Source of the DNA: Bin5 sp022821545 | Lineage (GTDB): Bacteria > Chloroflexota > Anaerolineae > Caldilineales > Caldilineaceae | Assembly (NCBI GenBank): GCA_963664085.2 | Contig: CAXXLO010000002.1 | Span: forward strand, 4,588,001-4,652,000 | Direction: 5' to 3' | DNA length: 64,000 nucleotides | Part shown: in pieces, positions 51,741-61,287 of the stretch | Position numbering within the stretch: position 1 is the first letter of the stretch | How the letters are laid out: every line of letters begins with the position of its first letter | Made by a program: the position numbers and the translations under genes | Notes under the pieces: generated by a model | Databases searched by the model: none | Told to the model about the DNA's origin: nothing | The model's input: only the letters and a program-made list of their open reading frames with translations

Positions 51741-53402
51741 ACTGTTGCCGAGACAATTGCCCAGTCCCTTCATGACGCCGGCGTCCGCATTGCCTTCGGA
51801 ATGCCGGGTGGAGAGGTGGTGTCGGTATTGGAGGCCTTGCAGCGTGTGGGAATCCGTTTTGAGCTGATGCACCATGAGGAAAGCGCGGTGTTTGCGGCCG
51901 ATGCTTACGCGCGGGCGACCGGCAAACCGGGGTGCGCGCTCACCACTTTGGGCCCCGGCGCGCTCAACGCGGTGCCCGGCGTTGGGCATGCATGGTTGGA
52001 CCGGGCGCCGGTTGTGCTGGTCACGGCGCAAAAGCCGGACTCGCTGCTGCCGGACTATACCCACCAGGTCGTCGACCTGCAGGCCCTCTTCGCGCCCATC
52101 ACCAAGCGGACGCTCAAGGTTACGCCTGAGAACGCCGCCGCGGAGGTGCCGGCGGCAGTTGCCTTGACGATGCAGGGGCGTCCGGGTCCTGTGCATTTGC
52201 AGATAAGCAACGAGGAGGCGGAACTTCCGGTCGAGCGCGCGAACGGGCGGCAGCTAGGCCATACTTCGACCGGCCGGAGCGAAGCGGGTGGGAAGGGAGA
52301 TCTGCCCGACGGCGAGCAGCTCTCTCGAGCACGAGACATTATTGCGAAGGCGTCCCGTCCTGTGATTTTGGCCGGGCTCGGTTTGGAGCCGGAGGCCCCG
52401 TACGCTGCGCTGCGAGCGCTGGCGGAAGCGGCCGGCGCGCCGGTAATTGTGTCACCGAAAGGCAAGGGCGCGTTACCGGATGATCACCCGCTGAGCGCTG
52501 GTGTCATCGGTTTGACCCGCACCGATCCCGTGTACGACATCCTGGAGGAAACGGACTGTGTCGTCGCCGTGGGATTCGATGTGGTCGAGCTGGTGAAGGA
52601 GTTTTCGCTGCCGCAGAACGGCGAAGGCGCGTCGGCAGGACGGACTGAAGACGTGCCGCTCATCTGGATCGCGAACTGGCCCAACTACGACCCGGTGTTG
52701 CCGGCTGACGTAGAGCTCGTGGGGCCGATGACGCCGGCGCTGCTGCAACTTGCCGACACTGAGTTCTGCACCGACGCGAGTTGGGGGCAGTCGAGGGTGC
52801 GTGCGTTTCACGCGCAGCTGGCTGCCGTACCTTTGCCCGCGGCCCGGCCTGGCCATCTGCTGCCGCAGCAGTTGCTGGAGAGCATGAGGCGTCATTTGAG
52901 CCGCGACACCTTGCTTGCGGTTGACGTGGGCAGCCACAAAATTTTCGGGAGCCTCGAGTGGCCGACCTTGTCTCCCAACAGCTTCGCTCTTTCCAATGGG
53001 CTGTCCTGCATGGGATTTGGGCTGCCGGCAGCCATCGGAACAGCCCTGGCGCGGCCGGGCGAATCCGCGGCCTGCCTAATTGGCGACGGCGGACTGCTGA
53101 TGTGCCTGGGTGAACTGGCTGTCCTGGCCCGGCTGAATCTGCCCGTGATCGTCGTCGTCGCCGTCGACAACGCCATCGATCTTATCCGTTCACACCAGAT
53201 CAGGCAGGGCAAGGAGCCATTCGGAACCGAGTTTCCTGCGCCGGACTTCTCCAAGATCGCCGCGGGATACGGCATCCCGGCGGCCCGCGTTACGACACCG
53301 GAAGCGTGCGATGACGCCCTGGCCCGCGCGGTCGCCGCAAGCGCGCCCTACCTGGTCGAAGCCGTCATTGATCCTGTCGGCTATCCAACCACGCCCCGGT
53401 AG
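51720..53402 (+). CDS. Thiamine diphosphate-dependent enzyme, acetolactate synthase-like
   Basis: 560 aa with the three domains of ThDP decarboxylase/synthase enzymes. The catalytic Glu is in LMHHEESAVFAADAYARATG, the central domain has SRPVILAGLGLEPEAPY, and the ThDP motif is LIGDGGLLMCLGELAVLARL ending VVAVDNAIDLIRSHQ. The fold is that of IlvB-like enzymes, but there is no regulatory subunit nearby, so a 2-oxoacid decarboxylase or carboligase of other specificity is equally possible. It is 17 bp behind mtnP. Confidence 0.85.
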   Translation: MPTPAMPTVAETIAQSLHDAGVRIAFGMPGGEVVSVLEALQRVGIRFELMHHEESAVFAADAYARATGKPGCALTTLGPGALNAVPGVGHAWLDRAPVVLVTAQKPDSLLPDYTHQVVDLQALFAPITKRTLKVTPENAAAEVPAAVALTMQGRPGPVHLQISNEEAELPVERANGRQLGHTSTGRSEAGGKGDLPDGEQLSRARDIIAKASRPVILAGLGLEPEAPYAALRALAEAAGAPVIVSPKGKGALPDDHPLSAGVIGLTRTDPVYDILEETDCVVAVGFDVVELVKEFSLPQNGEGASAGRTEDVPLIWIANWPNYDPVLPADVELVGPMTPALLQLADTEFCTDASWGQSRVRAFHAQLAAVPLPAARPGHLLPQQLLESMRRHLSRDTLLAVDVGSHKIFGSLEWPTLSPNSFALSNGLSCMGFGLPAAIGTALARPGESAACLIGDGGLLMCLGELAVLARLNLPVIVVVAVDNAIDLIRSHQIRQGKEPFGTEFPAPDFSKIAAGYGIPAARVTTPEACDDALARAVAASAPYLVEAVIDPVGYPTTPR

Positions 53403-53417
53403 CCATTTCCCGCCGAG

Positions 53418-54611
53418 TCAAAAAGACACGACCTCTCTTTCCTGGATCCTGGCATCGTCCAGTTCCATGCCGATGCCGGGCGCAGTGGGCACGCTGACAT
53501 TGCCGTTGACCGGCTTGAGCGGGTTTTTCAAAAAGAACTGGTGGACTTCATTCCACTTGATCAGGTATTCCAGCATCGGTGTGGTCGGTTCCGGCCAGGC
53601 GGCGATGACGTGGATGCTGGCAGGCGTAGAGTGGCCATGGGGAATGACAGGTACGTCGTAAGAGGATGCCAGGGCCAGGATCTTCTGTGTCTCGGAAATG
53701 CCCCCGCACCAGTAGATATCCGGCTGGTAGACGTCGCAGGCGCCGGCGTCCATCAGCTGTTTCAGCCCCCAGCGTGTGTATTCGTGTTCGCCGCCGCTGA
53801 TGGGAATGTTAACCGCGCGGCGGATCTGCGCGTACTGTTCGATCTTGTCGGGCAGGACCGGCTCTTCCAGCCAGCGGGGGGCGTATTCTTCGAGCCGGCG
53901 GGCCATCTGCACTGCGTACGGTACGTCCCAGCTCATCCAGCAGTCCAACATGATGTCCACGTCCGGGCCGACGCTCTCGCGCAACGTGCGCGCCAGGCGA
54001 AGATTTCGCTCCATTCCCATCTTGCCGTCGGTCGGGCCGTCGCGGAAAAACCACTTCGTGGCTCTATAGCCTTCGGCCGTGAACTGCCTGGCCCGCTCCT
54101 GGACCAGCTCCGGATCGATTGAGAATCCCAGGGCGCTGGCGTAGGCCGGGACCTCGGTGCGCGTGGGCCCGCCCAGCAGCTGGCAGACGGGCGCCCGAAA
54201 GTAGTTTCCTTTCAGGTCCCAGAGCGCGCAGTCCACCGCGCTGAGGGCCATCATTTCCGTCCCTTTGCGTCCATGCACCTGGGAGCGGTACATCCGGTCC
54301 CAGAGCCGCTCGGTTGCCAGAGGGTCGTGACCGATCAGGAGGGGCGCCAATTGGGTCTGGATTATGAAGGCCTGCTCTAAAGGAAGAGGACCGCCGCGAC
54401 CGGATACGCCTTCGTCGGTCCCGACTTCGACAAAGTACGCGGTGATGTTGTAGCGCCCTTCGCCAACGGCGAACATGTCGTGCGGGCCTTCCGCCTTGTG
54501 TTCCGGGTAGATGTCGAGGGGACGCACCAGCCGCTCCTCCCAGAACTCCCCTTCGGACTCCAACACACCTTTCAAACGGACTACCGTCACGTCAGTGATT
54601 TTCATGTTCAT
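53418..54611 (-). CDS. Enolase-superfamily dehydratase (mandelate racemase/rhamnonate dehydratase-like)
   Basis: 397 aa. Metal ligands are visible as Asp in DIMLDCWMSWD, Glu in RWLEEPVLPD and Glu in ISGGEHEYTRWG; VYQPDIYWCGGISETQKI and the catalytic-His stretch VIPHGHSTPASIH follow. The pattern is that of sugar-acid dehydratases such as rhamnonate or galactonate dehydratase. Start ATG 54611 or 54605. It diverges from a DapA-family gene over about 100 bp, likely sharing a regulatory region, and forms part of a sugar-acid catabolic cluster. Confidence 0.85.
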   Translation of the reverse strand: MNMKITDVTVVRLKGVLESEGEFWEERLVRPLDIYPEHKAEGPHDMFAVGEGRYNITAYFVEVGTDEGVSGRGGPLPLEQAFIIQTQLAPLLIGHDPLATERLWDRMYRSQVHGRKGTEMMALSAVDCALWDLKGNYFRAPVCQLLGGPTRTEVPAYASALGFSIDPELVQERARQFTAEGYRATKWFFRDGPTDGKMGMERNLRLARTLRESVGPDVDIMLDCWMSWDVPYAVQMARRLEEYAPRWLEEPVLPDKIEQYAQIRRAVNIPISGGEHEYTRWGLKQLMDAGACDVYQPDIYWCGGISETQKILALASSYDVPVIPHGHSTPASIHVIAAWPEPTTPMLEYLIKWNEVHQFFLKNPLKPVNGNVSVPTAPGIGMELDDARIQEREVVSF

Positions 54612-54712
54612 TTCGCTCGCTTCTAAATGGAGTGGATGCCTGAATGTAGTATACTGATCCCAAGGGGCAGGGCAACAAGCGGACCCCCTTAACGAGCCCG
54701 GGAGCAGAACCA

Positions 54713-55612
54713 ATGAACAAGAACTGGCGCGGCATATTCGCTATCGTCGTCACCCCGTTTACCGACGGCCTTGAGCTGGACGAGGCGGCCCTTCGCCGTC
54801 AGGTCGAGTTCTGCATTCAGGCAGGCGCGGCCGGGCTCGTCGGTCCGGCCAACGCGGGAGAATTCGCGACGATGTCCGATGAAGAGCGTCAGCGCTGGAT
54901 CCGGGTTGTCGTTGAGGAGGCCGGCGGGCGGGTTCCGGTCATAGCTGCCACCACTCACGGCCACAGAGTGCCGGCAGTGGCCCTGGGCCGCTTTGCCCAG
55001 GATGTGGGCGCTGACGGCATCATGGCGATGCCGCCGCACATCCTGCATCCTGACGCCGATGGCTGTTTCAACTATTACCGGGCTCTGAATGACGCCCTCC
55101 GCATTCCGATCTGCATTCAGAACTTTATGGGACCGATTGGAACGCCGATGTCCTCGGAGCTGCTGGCGCGCATGTGCCGGGAGATGGAGTGGGTCCAGTA
55201 TCTGAAGGAGGAAACGCTGCCGGAGCCGCGCGCCATTTCGCGCACCCTGGCTGCGGCAGGAGATGACTGCAGGGGCGTTTTTGGTGGGCAGGGCGGAATC
55301 TACATGATCGATGAGTGGCGGCGGGGGGCCTGCGGGAATATGCCTGCCAGCCAGTCTGTGGACTTGCACACCCGGATCTGGCGCCTTCTGGAAGAGAATG
55401 ACGAGCACGGCGCCAGAGCGCTGTTCAACCGTCTGCTGCCGCTGCTCAATTTCGAACGCATGCACGGTGTCGCCGTTTACAAACAGGTCTTCTTGCGTCG
55501 CGGCATCTTTGCGTCGGCCGCCAGCCGCATTCCCGGCGCATACCTGGACCGTCAGGACTTGCAGGAGTTTGAAGCCATTTGGCGGGACGTACAGCCGCTT
55601 CTGGAGACTTGA
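54713..55612 (+). CDS. DapA/NanA family lyase or aldolase
   Basis: 299-aa TIM-barrel class I aldolase family protein. GIFAIVVTPFTDGLELDEAA, LVGPANAGEFATMSDEER and the Schiff-base lysine in WVQYLKEETLPEP are present. Members include dihydrodipicolinate synthase, N-acetylneuraminate lyase and 2-keto-3-deoxy sugar-acid aldolases; next to two enolase-superfamily dehydratases the last is most likely. Lys-less paralogues do not apply here. Confidence 0.88.
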   Translation: MNKNWRGIFAIVVTPFTDGLELDEAALRRQVEFCIQAGAAGLVGPANAGEFATMSDEERQRWIRVVVEEAGGRVPVIAATTHGHRVPAVALGRFAQDVGADGIMAMPPHILHPDADGCFNYYRALNDALRIPICIQNFMGPIGTPMSSELLARMCREMEWVQYLKEETLPEPRAISRTLAAAGDDCRGVFGGQGGIYMIDEWRRGACGNMPASQSVDLHTRIWRLLEENDEHGARALFNRLLPLLNFERMHGVAVYKQVFLRRGIFASAASRIPGAYLDRQDLQEFEAIWRDVQPLLET

Positions 55613-55649
55613 GGGCAAGTCGAGAGGAACACCCCGCCATCGACACGCT

Positions 55650-56822
55650 ATGAACGCTATCGTATCTGCCGTTGAACTCTTCCCTCTCCGCATCCCGCGC
55701 GACGTTCCCTACTTGGGACCGCTGGAGGAGGACAATCGCCCCAACCCCAAGGGCTACATCGTGCGCCCCGGCAACCGCACAGTTTACCCCGTATTCGACC
55801 AGACACTGCTGGTCAGAGCCGAAGCGAGTGACGGAACTGTCGGTTGGGGCGAATGTTTCGGAGTGGTGGCGCCGCAAGTCGCAAGGACGATACTGGATGA
55901 GCTGCTGATCCCGTTTGTCATTGGCCGCAGCCCCCATGACGTCGAACGCATTTACGAGGACATGTACGACCTGCAGCGAGTGCGGGGCCATTTCGGCGGA
56001 TACGCGCTCGATGCCATCGCCGGACTGGACATGGCTCTCTGGGACCTGCGGGCCAAACTGTCCGGGCAGCCGGTGTGGCAGTTGCTGGGCGGCCTGCGAC
56101 GCGAGAAGCTGCCGGTCTACGTTTCGGGGCTGCCGGGCGCGACAAAGGAGGCACGGGCTGCGCTGGGAAAGCAGTGGATCGAACGCGGTTTTTCGGCGCT
56201 GAAGTTCGCAGCTGTTGTCGCCGACGAAGGCGAGGTCGCGGAGATCGAGGCAATCCGCACCCAGGTTGGGCCTGCGCCAAAGATCCTCGCCGATCTTCAC
56301 TGGCGCTACACTGCGCTGGAAGCCGTTCAACTGATTGAAAGACTATGCGAATACGACCTCTATCTGGCGGAGGCGCCGGTCGCGCCCGAGGACCTGGCCG
56401 GTCAGGCGCACGTGGCCCGGTCGGTTAGGACGCGCATCGGTCTGGGAGAAGAGTGGCGAACCGTCCACGAATACCTTCCGCGCCTGCAGGCCGGCTGCAT
56501 GGACGTCATTCAGCCGGAGATGGCCCACACCGGCATCACCGGTTTCGTCCGCATCTGTGAGCTGGCGCAAGCTTTCCACTGCCAGGTGATGCCCCATGCG
56601 ACGATCAATATCGGCATCGCGCAGGCGGCCAGCCTGCATGCGGCCGCCACCCTGGCCAACTTCGTCATGCACGAGTACCAGCATACCATTTTCGATCGCA
56701 ACAAGCAGTACATTCGCAGCGCGATGGACTGCCGCGCCGGCTTCTTCACGCTTCCGGACGGGCCCGGCCTGGGTGTCGAGCCGACGGAAGAGGCACTGAG
56801 TTTTGCATTCAATCAAGTCTGA
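55650..56822 (+). CDS. Enolase-superfamily enzyme (mandelate racemase/muconate lactonising-like)
   Basis: 390 aa. N-terminal capping domain with FDQTLLVRAEASDGTVGWGE; barrel with LGGLRREKLPVYVSGLPG, the lysine stretch ALKFAAVVADEG, Asp in ILADLHWRYTALEA, Glu in LYLAEAPVAPEDLAG and Glu in IGLGEEWRT, then MDVIQPEMAHTGITG and VMPHATINIGIA. The KxK motif is reduced to K-F-A, so the second catalytic lysine seems absent. Substrate unknown, probably a sugar acid. Confidence 0.85.
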   Translation: MNAIVSAVELFPLRIPRDVPYLGPLEEDNRPNPKGYIVRPGNRTVYPVFDQTLLVRAEASDGTVGWGECFGVVAPQVARTILDELLIPFVIGRSPHDVERIYEDMYDLQRVRGHFGGYALDAIAGLDMALWDLRAKLSGQPVWQLLGGLRREKLPVYVSGLPGATKEARAALGKQWIERGFSALKFAAVVADEGEVAEIEAIRTQVGPAPKILADLHWRYTALEAVQLIERLCEYDLYLAEAPVAPEDLAGQAHVARSVRTRIGLGEEWRTVHEYLPRLQAGCMDVIQPEMAHTGITGFVRICELAQAFHCQVMPHATINIGIAQAASLHAAATLANFVMHEYQHTIFDRNKQYIRSAMDCRAGFFTLPDGPGLGVEPTEEALSFAFNQV

Positions 56823-56842
56823 ATCCGGGAGGAGTGTTCGGG

Positions 56843-57616
56843 ATGAGTGAGAGAGAGTTTGCCGTCGTCGATACGCACTGCCACGTCGGCCTGCACAAAT
56901 ATGAGCCTGTTGAGGCCCTGCTCTTCCACATGGAGCGGGCCGGTGTCGACCAGGCGGTTCTGATCCAGTATATGGGCAACAGCGATAATGGTTACATTGT
57001 GGATGCCATTGAAGCGAACCCGGGCCGATTTGCCGCGGCCATGATCGTGGACGACGGCGACGACGGCTCTGCCATTCGCGCCTGGGCCGAACAGGGGCTC
57101 GCCGGCATTCGCCTGCTGGCGGACTTCCGCAGCTCCGGCGGCGATCCCCTCTCCCACTGGCGCGTTGCCGACGAGCTGGGCCTGGTTGTCAGCGTCTTCA
57201 GTCGACCGGATATCCTGCAGAGCGCCGAGTTCAATGAAGTGCTGCGCCTCTTCCCGAACCTTTCCATGATCATCGAGCATTTGGGAGGCGTCAAGCCGGG
57301 TGTTGACCTGGAAGAATTCACCGCAATCACCGCTCTGGCGCGCCACGAAAACCTGACGATCAAGCTGCCGGGATTTGGCGAATTCTGCCACCTCCCCTGC
57401 CCGTTTCAAGAGGTTCCTCCTCTCGCGGAGCTTACTTTGGAGGCGTTCGGCGCACGGCGCATCATGTGGGGCAGCGACTGGCCCCCCGTCAGCAGCCGCG
57501 AAGGCTTCGACAACTCTCTGACGTTTCCTCTTGAGTACCTGTCTGCTTTGAGCACAGATGAGCGCGCCTGGATATTCGGCAAAACGGCAAGACAGGTCTG
57601 GAATCTGAACGGCTGA
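56843..57616 (+). CDS. Amidohydrolase family protein (TIM-barrel metal hydrolase)
   Basis: 257 aa with VVDTHCHVGLHKYEP (HxH), IIEHLGGVKPG and RIMWGSDWPPVSSREGFDNS, the pattern of amidohydrolase-2 enzymes such as 2-pyrone-4,6-dicarboxylate or lactone hydrolases. ATG 56843 has GGGAGGAG about 7 nt upstream. In the cluster it could open a lactone formed from the sugar-acid substrate. Confidence 0.87.
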   Translation: MSEREFAVVDTHCHVGLHKYEPVEALLFHMERAGVDQAVLIQYMGNSDNGYIVDAIEANPGRFAAAMIVDDGDDGSAIRAWAEQGLAGIRLLADFRSSGGDPLSHWRVADELGLVVSVFSRPDILQSAEFNEVLRLFPNLSMIIEHLGGVKPGVDLEEFTAITALARHENLTIKLPGFGEFCHLPCPFQEVPPLAELTLEAFGARRIMWGSDWPPVSSREGFDNSLTFPLEYLSALSTDERAWIFGKTARQVWNLNG

Positions 57617-57699
57617 ACCCAATTGTCCCCATCGCTTGCGCAGCTCTTACGGGCGTCTTCGCCTACGGTAGACTGTTGCGCTCACCCAGGAATGCCCTG

Positions 57700-58661
57700 A
57701 TGCCAAAAGTCATCTTCTTCACAAATCTGGCCGGTGAACTGGCCCGGCAGGTCATTGCCCGGCTCCAGGGGAATGGGATGTATCCGTGCAGCCGTTTGAG
57801 CTGCCGGCGGAAGAAAAAGCCAGCATGGCCTCCGATGCCGACTTCCTGATTCTCTTTCCCGGAGACCTGGAGGAAACCGTACTGCGGGCGGCGCGCAGTC
57901 TGAAGTTGGTCCAGCTTGTGAGCGCCGGTTTCGATCGCATGCCGCTCGACGTGCTGGCAGAACTGAAGATTCCCCTTGCCAACAACGGCGGCACGAATTC
58001 AATCGACGTGGCCGAGCACACGTTGGCGCTCATCCTGGGCGTCTACCGCCGCTTGACGGAGATGGACCGCAACGTGCGCAACGCAGGTTGGAGCGATATC
58101 GACAGTGGAATGACGACCTTTACAGTCCACGGCAAGACGGTTGGCATCGTCGGCCTCGGTCACATTGGCAAAGAGGTGGCCAGGAGGCTAGTCCCCTTCC
58201 AGGCCGAAGCAATCTATTTCGACCCGTTCCCCGTTCCGGCTGAAGTGGAACGCGAATTGCAGGTTGAGCGGGTCTCGTTGGGCGAGTTGTTGGAAAGGTC
58301 CGACATTGTCACCTTGCACGTGCCCCTGAATGACCGGACCCGTCATCTCATCGGCCCAAAGCAGTTAGCGCAGATGAAGTCCAGCGCGATCCTTGTCAAT
58401 ACCTGTCGCGGCCCGGTTGTGGACGAAGATGCTCTGATCGAAGCCTTGACCGTTGGTACAATTCGGGCCGCAGGACTGGATGTACTCAAGGACGAACCGA
58501 CCGGCCCCGAGAACCCGATTCTGCAATTGGATAACGTGATTCTCTCACCCCATATCGCCGGCGTCACCTACGATACGTGGCGGCGTCGCGGGCTTTTCAT
58601 CTTCGAGAACCTCCAGCGAGTCTGGGAAGGCGAGAAACCGCTGGCCGAAATCGAACTCTGA
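57700..58661 (+). pseudogene. D-2-hydroxyacid dehydrogenase with a one-base frameshift near the start
   Basis: ATG 57700 gives MPKVIFFTNLAGELARQVIA RLQGNG, then the frame breaks at about 57775-57780; the -1 frame continues DVSVQPFELPAEEKASMASD through the whole enzyme to 58661. The rest is intact: VGIVGLGHIGKEVARRL (NAD site), TLHVPLNDRTRHLIG, NTCRGPVVDEDALIEAL, DEPTGPENPI and LSPHIAGVTYDT. A lost G in the GGG run is the simplest cause. A GTG at 57786 could start a form lacking the first strand, so a working protein is not excluded. Confidence 0.8.
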
Positions 58662-58720
58662 GCGGCGGCTGTTCGCTGGTGTCGCCGCCCTCTTTGCCGC
58701 CATAACCGGACCCTTCTCCT

Positions 58721-58749
58721 TTGGCGTTCAGTCGGCGCGCTGTTATACT
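58721..58749 (+). promoter_or_regulatory. Promoter of the MoxR-DUF58 operon
   Basis: TTGGCG (58721-58726), a 17-bp spacer and TATACT (58744-58749), the latter preceded by TGT as an extended -10. The leader to the MoxR ATG would be about 170 nt; the gap 58662-58928 holds nothing else recognised. Confidence 0.55.
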
Positions 58750-58928
58750 CCCTCAATTGCAGGTTCAACTGACCGCTTCCTGCAGAACTCTATTTCATGG
58801 CTTCTCTGACGGCCCGGTGCGGCCCTGCCGTCCGGTCGGGACCCATTGCTGTCAGGGGCAATAGGCCAACTGTCCTTTCGTCGGCTTCACTTGCGTATTT
58901 CGGAGCTGTGGTCGATTTAGGAGCATAC

Positions 58929-60026
58929 ATGACGGACATCGCCTTTGTACAGGACCTTGCGCAACGGCTACGCGAAAATGTTGGCCAGGTGATTGTTGGC
59001 AAGGACGAGGTTGTTGATCAGCTGCTGGTGGCTCTCTTCTGCGAAGGTCACGTGCTGCTTGAAGACGTACCCGGCATCGGCAAGACGATGCTGGCGAAGA
59101 CGCTCGCCGCTTCTCTGGGAATCGGCTTTCAACGAATCCAGTTCACACCCGACCTGCTCCCCTCGGACATCGTAGGCGTCAGCGTCTACAACCGCAAGAC
59201 GGACGACTTCGAATACCGTCCTGGCCCGATTTTGGCGGGGATTGTCCTCGCAGACGAAATCAACCGCGCCGGGCCCCGTACGCAGAGCGCCCTGTTGGAA
59301 GCAATGGAAGAGCGGCACGTTACCGTAGATGGCGTCAGCCACGCGCTTCCCTACCCGTTCTTCCTTATGGCAACTCAGAATCCGGTCGAACTGGCAGGGA
59401 CGTTCCCACTGCCTGAAGCGCAGATGGACCGCTTCTTGATTCAGCTGGCGCTGGGGTATCCGGAGCGTGAAGAGGAGCGCCTGATCCTGCACCGTTTTCG
59501 CGCAGACAACCCTCTTTCCCGCGTAAAGGCTATCGTCTTGGCGGACGATGTCCGCCAGGCTGTAACAATCTGCCGTGATGTTTTCGTCCACCCGGTCCTG
59601 GAGGACTATCTCCTCGACCTGGTCCAGGCTACCCGTGTTGACAGTGCGCTCGACCTGGGCGTCAGCCCGCGCGGCAGCCTTGCCTTCTACCGCACGGTGC
59701 AGGCCCTGGCCGCAGTCAAGGGGCGATCCTACGTTACGCCCGACGATATTCAGCAGCTTGCCCCGCCCGTCCTCCGCCACCGATTAATCCCCGGCCCCGA
59801 CACGCGTCTGCACGGCACCTCCGTCGCCAAGGTTCTGGAGGACATTATTCGCACTGTGCCGGTGCCCGTTGAAGAGAACTGGCAGGAAGGCCCTTCCGGG
59901 ACGGAATCGGCTGACCGGGTTGGCGCTTTCGGCGCTGACTTGGAGCAGGAGCTGGAGGCGGCTGCTTCCCCGGAGGCTTCCGTCAACGGCCCGCCCGCTG
60001 ACAATCGCACCTCACTTTCAGACTGA
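58929..60026 (+). CDS. MoxR family AAA+ ATPase
   Basis: 365 aa chaperone-like ATPase. VGQVIVGKDEVVDQLLVALF, Walker A EDVPGIGKTML, ITRI-like FQRIQFTPDLLPSDIVG, Walker B GIVLADEINRAGPRTQSALL and sensor FFLMATQNPVE are all typical. The last ~45 residues are an acidic, Ser/Ala-rich tail. ATG 58929 has AGGAG 5 nt upstream. MoxR proteins assemble or activate partners, often VWA/DUF58 proteins like the next gene. Confidence 0.95.
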   Translation: MTDIAFVQDLAQRLRENVGQVIVGKDEVVDQLLVALFCEGHVLLEDVPGIGKTMLAKTLAASLGIGFQRIQFTPDLLPSDIVGVSVYNRKTDDFEYRPGPILAGIVLADEINRAGPRTQSALLEAMEERHVTVDGVSHALPYPFFLMATQNPVELAGTFPLPEAQMDRFLIQLALGYPEREEERLILHRFRADNPLSRVKAIVLADDVRQAVTICRDVFVHPVLEDYLLDLVQATRVDSALDLGVSPRGSLAFYRTVQALAAVKGRSYVTPDDIQQLAPPVLRHRLIPGPDTRLHGTSVAKVLEDIIRTVPVPVEENWQEGPSGTESADRVGAFGADLEQELEAAASPEASVNGPPADNRTSLSD

Positions 60027-61273
60027 TGGGGCGAGCTGGCTGGACCGCCGCGACTGCTGTACTGATTCTGGCGCTTTCTACGCGCAACAGCCTGATCTTT
60101 ACAATGGCGCTGGTCCTCGGTCTCTTGGGGCTCGTTGTCTGGCTTTGGAGCCGCTACAGTCTGTCCGAAGTGACCTACAGGCGCCGCTTCAACGTCGACC
60201 ACGTCTTTTTCGGCGAAAAGACTGAACTTCACTTGGAAGTGACCAACGCCAAACCGCTGCCGCTTGCCTGGCTGCGCTGCGAGGATGACTTTCCCATTGC
60301 CCTCCACCTGGAGCCGGAAGAACGAGCGCGGCACTATCTGCCCACGCGCCGCGTTCTCGTCAACCTCTTCTCTCTCGGTATCTACCAGAGAGTCATTCGT
60401 CGCTACACCGTCGTCGGTACCCAGCGGGGGGCCTGGAGGTTCGGGCCCGTGCAGCTTGTCTGCGGCGACATCTTCGGATTCCGCAGCCAGTTCCTGGAGG
60501 ATCCGGCTACCTCGCTGCTTCTTGTCTATCCCCGAATGTACTCACTGCCCGAACTGGGCCTCGAGGCCCGCCACCCGTTTGGCGATCACGAGAGTCGCAA
60601 CAGATTGATCGAAGACCCGTTGCGGTTGAGCGGTGTACGCGACTATCTGCCCGGCGACAACTTCCGCTACATTCACTGGAAGGCGACGGCCCGCCGCCAG
60701 GAACTTCAGACTAAGCTGTTCGAACCCTCTGCCTCGCGCCCGCTGGCAATCTTCGTCAATATCCGCACCTTCCATCACCGCTTCGAAGGCGTAGACCCGG
60801 AGCTGCGGGAGTTTGCCATCAGCGTCGGCGCCTCCATTGCCCGTTGGGCGCAGATGCAGGGTGAGGAGTTCGGTGTTTTCGCCAACAGCATGATGTACGC
60901 CGGCAGGCGTGTGCGCGTACTTCCCGCCGCGCACCCGCGGCAGCTTACCAGCGTCCTCGAGGCGCTGGCCTACTGTGTGGGCGTGCCGCATACGACCATC
61001 GAAAGGGTCCTCCAACAGGAGGCCGACCACCTTCGCTTCGGGACTTCGATCGTGCTGGTCAGCGCCACGCTGTCGGAAAACCTTCGGCGTGTCCTCATCG
61101 ACCTGCAGCGTCGCGGATTTGCCGTCACACTGCTGGGAATCGGCGGCCTGACGCTCGACAGGGCTATCCCCGGGGTCGCTTTCCAAAAACTGTCGCAACA
61201 GGCGTTGAGCGATTTGGCTGTCGAAGTGGAACAGGAGACGCACGAATCTGAATCGGCCGTCGTGGCGGCTTGA
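60026..61273 (+). CDS. DUF58 domain protein
   Basis: 415 aa. Two N-terminal membrane helices (about residues 5-41) are followed by a beta-rich domain and the DUF58 core RLSGVRDYLPGDNFRYIHWK, a VWA-like fold. Its ATG shares one base with the MoxR stop (TGATG). MoxR-DUF58 pairs are widespread and thought to form an envelope-related chaperone complex. Confidence 0.93.
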   Translation: MGRAGWTAATAVLILALSTRNSLIFTMALVLGLLGLVVWLWSRYSLSEVTYRRRFNVDHVFFGEKTELHLEVTNAKPLPLAWLRCEDDFPIALHLEPEERARHYLPTRRVLVNLFSLGIYQRVIRRYTVVGTQRGAWRFGPVQLVCGDIFGFRSQFLEDPATSLLLVYPRMYSLPELGLEARHPFGDHESRNRLIEDPLRLSGVRDYLPGDNFRYIHWKATARRQELQTKLFEPSASRPLAIFVNIRTFHHRFEGVDPELREFAISVGASIARWAQMQGEEFGVFANSMMYAGRRVRVLPAAHPRQLTSVLEALAYCVGVPHTTIERVLQQEADHLRFGTSIVLVSATLSENLRRVLIDLQRRGFAVTLLGIGGLTLDRAIPGVAFQKLSQQALSDLAVEVEQETHESESAVVAA

Positions 61274-61287
61274 TACCATACTGACCC

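Noticed and set aside
53418..56822. Either enolase-superfamily gene as the missing menC
   Set aside because: Both have sugar-acid dehydratase/racemase-like motifs, are about 33 kb from the men operon and sit with an aldolase and an amidohydrolase.
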